Below are positions 44,301-52,587 of a DNA stretch of 64,000 nt, one piece after another. This DNA comes from Eutypella sp. D-1. Lineage: Eukaryota > Ascomycota > Sordariomycetes > Xylariales > Diatrypaceae. Position 1 is the first letter of the stretch. Each line of letters starts with the position of its first letter. A model generated the notes under the pieces. It was not told the origin of the DNA and searched no databases. It saw only the letters and a program-made list of their open reading frames with translations. The stretch lies in assembly GCA_023313575.1 (NCBI GenBank), contig JAJTTP010000012.1, forward strand, positions 1,054,001 through 1,118,000, given 5' to 3'. Position numbers and translations under genes: made by a program.

Positions 44301-45139
44301 ACTCGCAGGACGACACTGTTCCACCGCTCCTGGCGCCGGCCACGCAGAACAGGCTGAACGTAGCTGCGAACGCGAACGTGAGTGTAGGTGCGAGTGGTGG
44401 CCTCTGCGTGGCGAGCTCCGTCGCCGAGCTACGCCGCATGAACAGTCAGGTCAGCAACACGAGCGGGTACAGTAGCGCGAGTGCGGGCGGTGCTGACGCT
44501 AACGCCAACGTGAATTCCAATGCCAAGGTCATCGGGGCCCCGAGCCCCACGCTGCCCGCACTCAGGGGCGGCGGCTTTAGTCCCGGCCGCAACAAGGGCG
44601 CCGGGAGAAACTACCTGTCGCTTGGTGGGAGCAGCCCCACGGGAAGCGCGAAGAACGCGTCGGCGGAGAGCTCGCCGGGCGCTGCTGGTGGCGCGGATAG
44701 GAACGGGAAGGAGAATGGGAGGGTCGTCCTGCAGCACCGTCGCAGCCTCGGTGGCGCCTCGGGGAGGGCCCGCAGGGGCACCGTGACGCTCGGTGGCGGC
44801 GTGGACGGCAGGCGAGCGGCGGCCGCCACGGCGGGACTGCTGGGACAGGTTGGTGATGCCGCGGCCGGTGATGGTGATGAGCCCTCGGGTGTGCTGAGGG
44901 AGGGGAATAACGGCGGCAACGTCGGGGCGGGGGCGGGGGCGGGGCCGGCGACGGCAGCGAGGCATCCCCCGAAGCACGCGGCTGTTACCCGAGCTACGCA
45001 GCTCGTGCGCGAGGAGAAGGAGTTCCTCGCCCGCGCCAGCGTCGAGAGTCTCGGCTTGTACGACGAGCAGGGGTTCCTCAAGGGCTCTTCCCCCGTCCGG
45101 GGTGGCGATGCCTCATCCCCGCTCTCTAGACGGTTGTGA
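41333..45139 (+). CDS. Large disordered single-pass membrane protein, function unknown
   Basis: One open exon of 1268 residues starting at the ATG at 41333; an in-frame ATG at 41420 is a possible alternative. Residues about 31-55 form a single hydrophobic helix (LIIGIAVPCGIAFFMVLGLLL). The rest is Ser/Pro/Ala/Arg-rich, with scattered basic-Ser clusters such as RSLSRKLSW, a QPQPQP repeat (44216-44260) and Ala/Asn/Val-rich patches (ANANVNSNAKV). The last 60 residues look more ordered (ATQLVREEKEFLARASVESLGLYDEQ). I recognise no catalytic domain. A short N-terminus, one helix and a long phosphorylatable-looking cytosolic tail suggest a membrane-anchored scaffold, which is inference only. High GC and strong codon bias throughout support the frame being real. 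Confidence 0.8.
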   Translation: MPHLPRYPAAAAWAASVPSLAARFSEPNTMSTGLIIGIAVPCGIAFFMVLGLLLEWVSRRSDVDVCPASGVSFAVGTETEAATEMCRRNTTPKRLRKKSIAASERYADNVGSAEGVVEIVSETKLEAAEREREREGDLGKDGRLSIPPILPPVLSRPGSFTIGPLIADERDGAESWRGDAAGSSRSSVDAKKQRQKAPTRKSTHDIRKTTWIDEDALHGPPMASPRRNKGKKRDSGGLLSALGRSLSRKLSWRAEVTEIIRSPTLPYTEAGGPASPARRVPDRRLAEAQDRLAGVLDRDLGANKMTIHAVSSSQVVTSPRKVCVQEPGPLAGRGSHCGFIVSIPSDNVHNPKYRNSKNSVSASSTGGNTAEALEATQRLAGSARVPVSVPLPVPAAIQQLQMQQQTPSPVTTPHRRPRSTKSATDADLAGILRSTAERLQDRRMAARRQTMQPASSQTSFLSVARVARALEGASVESSPAKSQKSAPAVMSCAELEGCSPTSRQGASSFPFSTPSSTTSSVPQGAAFGHRRQASHMSFASMISEPDSLFVGAPASRRASSDIPTALSSPSRRDGERAPTLGPEADPCSPASYESSALSTLYSEDEPPHLQSQQQQPPPQSPPISELRLDATPTTANWKRATHVSVSSPRNEDVFGGARAGDVNGRGQKLAFEDGESPRPWRARRRAATTLGPRAGRDGNFSPPQQKQGSAVAPGERERSFQPIPVRTSLQFTIHAHDAYDRNDSEVDPFFTQARTPSLKALVPSPLHLRSPGGPAELPTNSNNEAEGVNDSMPVVYVTNMNAAELPAPSPIRPNSRATIIPPPQRLRPMISSPTLGGGHQGAISPVMSEAGLSSVYDSYADFEEDVGQHPAMSLPTVSVAQNLPTKTATAYNTPGSRTGDTVAIDHPSQGRESRAGFRASDAPEQHSAKGNTNIAIKTVEGGIASAEPQQPKSPQTILRRPQPQSQPQPQPQPQPKRALRDSQDSDHSRYSQDDTVPPLLAPATQNRLNVAANANVSVGASGGLCVASSVAELRRMNSQVSNTSGYSSASAGGADANANVNSNAKVIGAPSPTLPALRGGGFSPGRNKGAGRNYLSLGGSSPTGSAKNASAESSPGAAGGADRNGKENGRVVLQHRRSLGGASGRARRGTVTLGGGVDGRRAAAATAGLLGQVGDAAAGDGDEPSGVLREGNNGGNVGAGAGAGPATAARHPPKHAAVTRATQLVREEKEFLARASVESLGLYDEQGFLKGSSPVRGGDASSPLSRRL

Positions 45140-46843
45140 GTGAGGGTAGGGTGTTAATATGGGGCGGCGTGCGCCCGCGGATAATGTTAGACGATGATGG
45201 TAGTTACATGTACGTAGATAGTTGGAATTGGGTCTTCTCTTCGACATTTTTGCTCTTTTGGGAAATTTGGGCTGGAAATTGGTTCTGGTCGTATAATTGA
45301 CTATAATTGGCTATTTAATATAACTTTTTAAGGGGGTTGTCTCATGATATAATACTATTAGAGTTGACCGCCTCAAATGATATCTTGAAAATATTCTTCC
45401 AATCAAACTATGATGCTAGCTATTTCGACTCGAAAGTATCTCTGCGGTTCAATTTTCTTTTCACGTCTATGGAATAATAATCATACCTAGGTATTCATAG
45501 ACAGTAACAGAGCTTATGTAATTACTGGACTTCAGGAAAGGGGGTTGTGAATTGGTAGTAATTAAGGGGGGAGAACTTATATACCGTAAGGCCGCCGTAC
45601 CAAGGTAGGTAGGTAGGTAGTATTTACCTTCGGCACTTATCCGAGGGGTCCCCATCATCCATCACACTAACAAGACTACTTCGTAACCGCCGCATAGCCG
45701 AGCAAGGCGCTAGCCAACAAGCGGTTAGATAAGATCTACAAATAATACTGGTACGCAAGATATGTCAGAAAATCTCATTCTTGCCTCTTGCCGGTCGGCC
45801 GTTACCTAGGTACTTATGTGCCAAGTGCTTAAAAGGGGAGGATATGGCTGGGCATCTAGATATCCGGCAGGGTCATGTACTTAAAAATAATTAGACGTCG
45901 CTAAGATAGGATGTACGTAAGAAAATATATATATGTACTTCGTACTTATGTCCGTCCTTGAAAGCCTGAAATACTGTTGGCACGTTTGTGTTCAATGTGG
46001 GTCTCAACTGGGGAATTAGTGGCGCACTATAACCGGGTAGGTGCTACTTGGTGTGTTGCGGAAGTTTAACCCCCTTGTCAGGTATCGAGTGGAGAGGCGA
46101 TAAGACGCTGGCTATACCAAATATGGTATGGCTTTCTCGACCTTGCCTTATCACTGAGGCTAGTGCGAGATTTACTAAGTACGAAAAGGGAAGGGATTCT
46201 TTTGATTTAATTGGTCCGTGAAAAAAGTCGTTAAGATATAAAGGGTATAGTGAGTGGGGAGTACAAGCATGGAGGATTTACTTACCCATCATACTAAGTA
46301 GTAAAAAGTCCGTACTAACCGGCCAGCCAAGTCTAGCCTCATTCTTAGAGGAAAAACGTGAAAACGTGATAGGTTCTGCAGGTGCAACGCGAATAAATGG
46401 GTAATAAGCGGGCAATGAATGGGTACAACAAGATCCCTATGTGGGTAATGGAAGTTCTACCAAGGTACTTAATAAAGAGATACGGCGTACATTGCATACC
46501 AGCATACCAGACACCTGGGCAGGCGGGCAGGCTCTCCCGTCCCTACAGGTAGGTAGCTCTAGTCATGTAGTACTTAACTACTTACTCCGTACTTCGTACT
46601 TCATACCTACCTACCTAGGTAGTTCTAACTTGTCTGTCCTGCTGTGTTTGTTCCCATTCTCCGCTACTTATCTCATACATATCTTAACCCTTATACGCTC
46701 TGATCATCCTATCCACATGTCGCCGACCAAGTATTGTATAGGAAGGATTGGTTGGATTGAAGGTTGAAATACTACCGTTACCGTGCATGGGCATGGACAT
46801 GTGCATCAGCGCCCTGTCCTGTGATCTGTGATGTCTTGACGTC
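45140..46843. other. 1.7-kb spacer rich in TAGGTA/TACTTCGTA motifs
   Basis: AT-rich promoter region of the SYG1-like gene. Contains a GGTA tetranucleotide run (45604-45620), GTACTTCGTACTTATG near 45935 and a dense motif block at 46583-46622. No coding frame supported. Confidence 0.55.
46583..46622. repeat. TACTCCGTA/TACTTCGTA/TACCTA motif block
   Basis: A 40-base block strings together TACTCCGTAC, TTCGTACTTC and three overlapping CTAC/CTACC units ending in ACCTAGGTAG. It lies about 220 bases upstream of the SYG1-like start codon. The same units recur in other spacers of the window. Confidence 0.6.
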
Positions 46844-49800
46844 ATGAAGTTCGCTAAGGAGCTCGAGCGGGAATGCGTTCCAGGTAAGTTGCGAATCATA
46901 AATCGTCAAATCACCAGTTCTGTCAAATCACGATTCTTTACTTTTTCTTGCATGCGGATACACTTCGGTGGGTTCTTTTTTACTGACGATCATCTTCCTC
47001 GCGCGACGTCCAATTAAGAATGGAGGATCAAATATTTGAACTACAAGGCTGGTAAGAAGTATGTCAAGGCTGTGTCTACCTCCATCAACAGAGTCCATAC
47101 TTCTACTCCGGCCACCGCTAAAAGGAACGATGTGCTTCCACACCTTCCCCCGCCCTTCTTGTCAAGCCCTATCACATCACGTTCCCGCCAACGAGATGCC
47201 GATGGTGGGTTCCATGGGCCGGGTGACACCAACACCCTACAGACCAGTCCGGAACCAATTAGGGCTGGTCAACATCAACATCCATCAAAGCCTCAAGCGA
47301 CACCAAAGCATAACCAGACGCCACATCCGAGCCAGGCAGAGAACAGCTCTTTGACTAAATCCCCTGGTAATGGAGGAAATTACGGGAGTATTAATCCCGC
47401 GCCCGGCTCGCCGTCCAAAGCCCCGTCTACTGCCGGGAGTCGGAATCCATTCCAGCTACCAGCTCCGGCCATGCGAGTACCTTCCAACGCCAGTGAACAC
47501 CCGTCAAGTTACTCTCATGGAAGTCCACGGCCATTGGGCAAGGCAGCTTTACGGCGAAGCGCGTCTATTCCGCCTGGTGCTAGTGGTGGCTTGAATGCCC
47601 ACGTAGCAGAGTCCCCGTCTGCCCCTAGTCCCCAATCTCATCAACAATCACCTGGTCGCCTTCGTCGTCTTTTCACGACCGGTCCGACTCCGGCCCGGAC
47701 GTTTAATTCAAGATACAGCATCAACATGCAAGCCATGGACACTGTACGGCTACGGGAAAAGGAGTTCTTCGATTTTCTCGACAGTGAACTAGACAAGGTC
47801 GAGTCATTCTATCAACAGAAGGAAGAGCAGGCAGGCGCCCGTCTAATCGCTTTGCGCCAACAACTTCACGAGATGAAGAACCGTCGCACTGACGAGCTAG
47901 CCAGGGCTAAACGCCAAAAGGAGCAAGATGGTGGTAGTGCCAATGGAAGCACTAGTAGGAAGGCTTCTGGTAACGAACATCCTCAAAACGTGCTCACTCC
48001 AATCAAGGCCCGATTCTTCAAGCCTGGTCCGAACTCCAAAGCTCTCTCTGTGATGCCCTTAACCCCAGTTCTTGGCTCCTTAGGATATGATCCAAGGAGA
48101 GACCATACACGAAAGCCCCAAAGCGACGACGTACCTTACAGGGTAGCGAAACGCAAATTAAAGCTAGCTCTAGAAGAGTTCTATCGTGGTCTAGAACTCC
48201 TCAAGGCATACACTTTACTAAATCGTACTGCGTTTCGCAAGTTGAATAAAAAGTATGATAAAGCAGTCAACGCTCGGCCTCAATATCGCTACATGAACGA
48301 GAAGGTCAACAAAGCTTGGTTTGTCAACAGCGATATCGTGGAGAACTACATCCGTGATGTCGAGGACCTTTATGCGCGATACTTTGAAGGGAATAACCAC
48401 AAGGTCGCGGCAGGGAAGCTTCGACGCTTGATTCGGAGACCGGTCGACGAATCGGCGACGACGTTCCAAAGCGGTCTGTATCTTGGCATAGGAGTGGTGT
48501 TCCTGGTACAAGGCGTGATCTATGGAACCAATTTCCTATCAGATCCTGATCCGGTAGTGCGAGAACAAACTGGTTATCTTTTACAGTTATACGGAGGCTA
48601 CTTTCTTATTCTCCTCTTGTTCGCTCTTTTCTGCCTCGATTGCTCGGTTTGGACGGCCAACAAGATCAACTACCAGTTCATTTTCGAATTTGATCCCCGA
48701 CACCAACTGGACTGGCGGCAGCTCTCTGTCTTCCCCTGCTTCTTCCTCATGATATTTGGGGTCGTAGTATGGCTCAATTTCACCCAGTATACATCGTCCG
48801 AGATGTATCTATACTACCCGGTCGTCTTGATAGTACTGTCGCTAGTGATCATCTTGTTTCCTGCTCCCGTCCTATGGCATAAGAGTCGAAGATGGTTCGC
48901 TTATTCTCATGTGAGTCTGAAAGAAAAGAAAAACGCGATTGAATGCACATTAACCGATTGCAGTACCGACTCCTTTTAGCAGGTCTCTACCCTGTTGAAT
49001 TTCGAGACTTCTTCCTGGGCGATATGTATTGTTCACTGACTTACGCCACCTGTGTGAGTCGAGCTACCCGGCCTCCCCAGTACCCTTACTGATAACGATT
49101 TAGAACATTGAACTGTTCTTCTGCCTGTACGCCCATGATTGGGAGGACCCAGACCAATGCAATTCAAACAACTCCCGTCTATTGGGGTTCTTCGCAGCTT
49201 TGCCACCAATTTGGCGCGCGCTGCAGTGTATCCGCCGCTACTACGATACGAGAGACGTCTTTCCCCATCTGGTCAACTGCGGTAAATATTGCATGACTAT
49301 CATGGCAGCCGTGACCCTGTCGTTATATCGTATCGATGGGTCTAACGCGAACCTCGGGACTTTCATAACGTTTTCCATTATCAACAGCATCTACTGCTGT
49401 AAGTTTTCATAACCCCCTGCACTCAAGAAGCTTCTGACCCGGCTGCTAGCGATCTGGGATCTATTGATGGATTTCTCCCTTCTGCAGCCCGATGCCCGAC
49501 GAAAATTTCTGCGTGATCTTCTGGGTCTGAAGAGGCGATGGCCGTATTATGGCATTATGGTTGTCGATCCCATTCTCCGCTTTGCCTGGATATTCTACGC
49601 CATCTTCACGCACGACACGCAACATAGTACAACGGTGTCGTTTCTCTTAGGGTTTGCCGAAGTTATTCGCCGTGGCATGTGGGCCCTTTTCCGAGTTGAG
49701 AACGAGCATTGTTTCAACGTGGCTGCATACAAGGCCAGTCGGGACCTGCCTCTGCCCTATACCTTAGGCCAGGAATCGATTACGGACCGCGTTAGTTCCG

Positions 49801-50198
49801 AAGAGCCCAAACGCAAGACGGCTGAAGACCATAGGATTGCCAGCGCTATCGACCCTATTGCAGCTGGGTCGTCCGCCCGTACGCGTGAAGAGGCAATTAC
49901 TAGTGTGGGCGCAACCCAGCCAACTCCTGGGCTTGAGGCGGGCGCTAGCGGCCTCAGGCGGCGCAGGTCCGAGGCGCCCGGCTCCAGGTCCATCCGGGGT
50001 ATCATGGCAGAGGCGCACAGACAGGACTTCGAGAAGAAGAGACGGCTTCCCGAGTCGACTGGGGACGATGACGAGCATGAAATACAGGCCAGCGACGAGG
50101 AAGACGACGAAGATGACACGGCAAGCGTACTGGACGAGCGGATGGAGGCTAGGCGCGCCGAGAGTTTGGTTGGAGGGGATTGGAATCACGAGGCTTAG
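46844..50198 (+). CDS. SYG1/XPR1-like SPX-EXS protein (phosphate signalling/export)
   Basis: Five exons: 46844-46883, 47019-48910, 48964-49053, 49104-49398 and 49450-50198, giving 1021 residues. The first exon is only 40 bases and encodes the canonical SPX start MKFAKELERECVP; splicing to 47019 (acceptor AAG) restores EWRIKYLNYKAGKKYVKAV. The SPX domain is interrupted by a long Ser/Pro-rich insert and resumes with a coiled-coil segment and LNRTAFRKLNKKYDKAV, a lysine-rich surface that in this family binds inositol pyrophosphates. The EXS half has several membrane helices, YRLLLAGLYPVEFRDFFLGD and RRGMWALFRVENEHCFNV. The acidic C-terminal tail is typical of fungal Syg1. Relatives export phosphate or signal phosphate status at the plasma membrane or Golgi; yeast Syg1 also links to G-protein signalling. 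Export by this protein is inferred. Confidence 0.95.
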
Positions 50199-50497
50199 TC
50201 GGAGTCGAGGTTGGGCTTCGTTCAAACGATAACATTAGTATAGGGAACTTGGTTAGAGAAACATAATTGGTTTATAGACTAGAACGGTCTATGCTTAGAT
50301 TTCAGATACCCAAATTTAGTATCAACGTCAAAGGATGCGTCACCACCCTGAACGACATATTGATAATACTAACACTAGAACTTGTAACTCTTTTTTACCG
50401 GTCACGTAACAAGGCACGCGTGTCTGCTTGGCGCGAGCCCTACCTCAGAGGGAAAAAAAAGCCTAGCCTTGGATGAATCTCATCACACGACCTATCA
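50199..50497. other. Short convergent spacer
   Basis: 299 bases between the SYG1-like stop (+) and the hydrolase stop (-). AT-rich with an A run near 50453; nothing coding. Confidence 0.5.
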
Positions 50498-51970
50498 TCA
50501 TGCCGACTGCTCCAGCAGCCACCGGACGCCGCGCACAGTATCCTCGACGAACTCGCGGCTCTGCGGCAGCAGCGGGTAGTTGGTCCAGAAGTAGTGGCCG
50601 TAGCCGGGGTACAGGTCGAGGCGGGTGGGGACGCCGGCTTCCTCGCGCAGCACGCGCTCGTAGATGAGCCCCTCGTCGCGCAGGGGGTCGAGCCCGCAGA
50701 CCTGGAAATAGGCCGGCGGCACGCCACGATGGCCCTCGGCGCCGGCGCCGTACAGGAAGGGCACCATGAGCGGGCTGGTGAAGTCGGCGCCGATCGTGGC
50801 GGCGATCGCGGCGCGCGTCGCGCCCTCCGCCGGCTGCGTTATTAGCGTTGGGTCTACGCTCGGCGTCACCGACGGGTGGCTCAGGTACTCGGCACGGTAG
50901 CGCGCGGGCACCTCCGCCGCCGACTGGAATACCGTGATCGCCGGCACGCAGAGATACTGCCCCGTCAGCGGCGGCGTTAGCCCCTCATCCCGCGCCACGT
51001 GCGCTAGCACCGCCGCGATGTTGCCCCCCGCCGATCCCCCGCCCACCAGGAAGCCCCGCGACGGGTCCGCCCCCAGTACCGTCTTCGCGTTCGCTGCGGC
51101 CCATTTCAGCGCGTCCCAGCTGTCGTTGATCCAGGTCGGGAACGGGTGTTCGGGCGCGAGCCTATCTCGACCGACCTCGTGATTAGCTTTTTCTTTCTTT
51201 TTCTTCTTTTGATTCAGTCATCATGATTGCCAATTCTTCGCGCAATGAAATGCTGGGTATTTCTGGTCCCATGCACCCCTTCCGCCTGATCCGAGCACGA
51301 AATGCGGGCTGGGGCGTAGATCGAAGGAATTATATGGGACCGCTATTGCCTACCCCACTCACCTATACTCGACGTTGACGCAGACGGCGCCGAGCTCGCG
51401 GGCGAAGAGCCGACAATTGACCTCCTCGTCAGTGAGGTCGCCCATGCACCAGGCGCCCTCGTGATACATGACGATAAGGGGCCTGCCGCTTCCGCTTCCA
51501 CGTCCACTACCGCCGTCGCCGCCGCCGTCCTTGTCGCCCCCTCCCACGGGCCGGTACACGCGCACGGTGATCTCCGTGCCGTCGCGCACCGGCACCCGCA
51601 GGTCCTCCTCGGAGACCTCGTCCGGGATCGCGCCCGGCACGTATCGCAGATGGTGCTTCTCGCGCAGCGTCGTCGCCCGGTGCTCCCGAAACGCAAGGAT
51701 GTCATTCCGCCCGTAGTACGGATCCGACGGCTGCGGTGCTCGCACCGGATTCCGCTCTAGTTCCTGCTCCCGGCGCAGCGCGACGCAGCGCCTCGTTGTT
51801 TAGCCCTTAAGGTTTATCCTGTCCCGTCCCCGTACCATTCTATCCAAAACAAGCCCCGTGGGAGGGGCGAGAGTAGAGAGGAGACGGCGGTAGGCGAGGG
51901 GTCTTACCGCTGTCATTGCGGGGTCCATGACCCCGTAAGATAGAAGCTCGTCTCTGGTGCGGGGTGCCAT
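50498..51970 (-). CDS. Alpha/beta hydrolase, HSL (hydrolase_3) type esterase/lipase
   Basis: Three exons on minus: 51970-51908, 51763-51363 and 51161-50498, giving 375 residues. Exon 1 (63 bases) supplies the only usable ATG, MAPRTRDELLSYGVMDPAMTA; the long exon alone has no in-frame ATG after its upstream stop. Introns are GT-AG, phases 0 and 2. The triad reads Ser198 (GGGSAGG), Asp313 (GLDPLRDEG) and His344 (GYGHYF). The oxyanion motif is HEGAW (122-126) where the family usually has HGGG. A Gly-rich loop (about 95-115, GGGDKDGGGDGGSG) is inserted just before it. No signal peptide, so probably cytosolic. The substrate is unknown; fungal relatives act on small esters or carboxylate lactones. 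Confidence 0.9.
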
Positions 51971-52587
51971 TTTTCTCCCTTCTTATTTTTTTCCTTTTCG
52001 TATTAGCAAGTAAGATGCAGTTGCTGGAACCTTTCAACTAAATGTGAAATTCCAATCTAAACTATGAGCCACGGTAATTAGACATCGAATATGCCCTTCC
52101 TGGTTATACTTGATTCGGTCGCGTGGTGGTTGTGTCTCGCATACTGGAATGGCTGACGACGTCATGCAGGTTGCTGACTGGCTAGCTGGGGTATTAATTA
52201 TTAATTAGCAGGCCTGCCACTTTTAAGTGCGTAGCACCACTGCCAGGATAGCATTTCTATATACTAGGTACTTTAAGTACTTTACTTTAACTTCCAAGTT
52301 GAGATAAAGGGGTAATGGTGGCAGATGCTAATGCTGTTCATTAGCTCCTGAAATCAGGACGTCACCAAGCACTAGGGATACGGGTTATAAATATGGTTAT
52401 GGCTTTTTCTCTGGGTTTATCTTGTGATATGAGAAGACATTTCCTACTCGTTGGAAGTTGCAGTAGTTCACCACGGCCGATATACGGTATACCGTTGAAT
52501 TCCACAATATAGCGTCATGTGACATTGTGACCTATCCGATATCAAGAACGCTGGATATTTCATGTACCGATTGCGTGATGGCATTTT
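51971..52587. other. 0.6-kb spacer
   Basis: Between the rvt stop and the hydrolase start, both on minus; holds the hydrolase promoter and the rvt 3' region. AT-rich, including ATTAATTATTAATTAGC near 52193-52209 and TAGGTA-type sequence near 52265. No coding frame. Confidence 0.55.

Noticed and set aside
44429..44977. 182-codon open frame antisense to the large membrane protein gene
   Set aside because: Arg/Pro-rich antisense shadow of biased codons.
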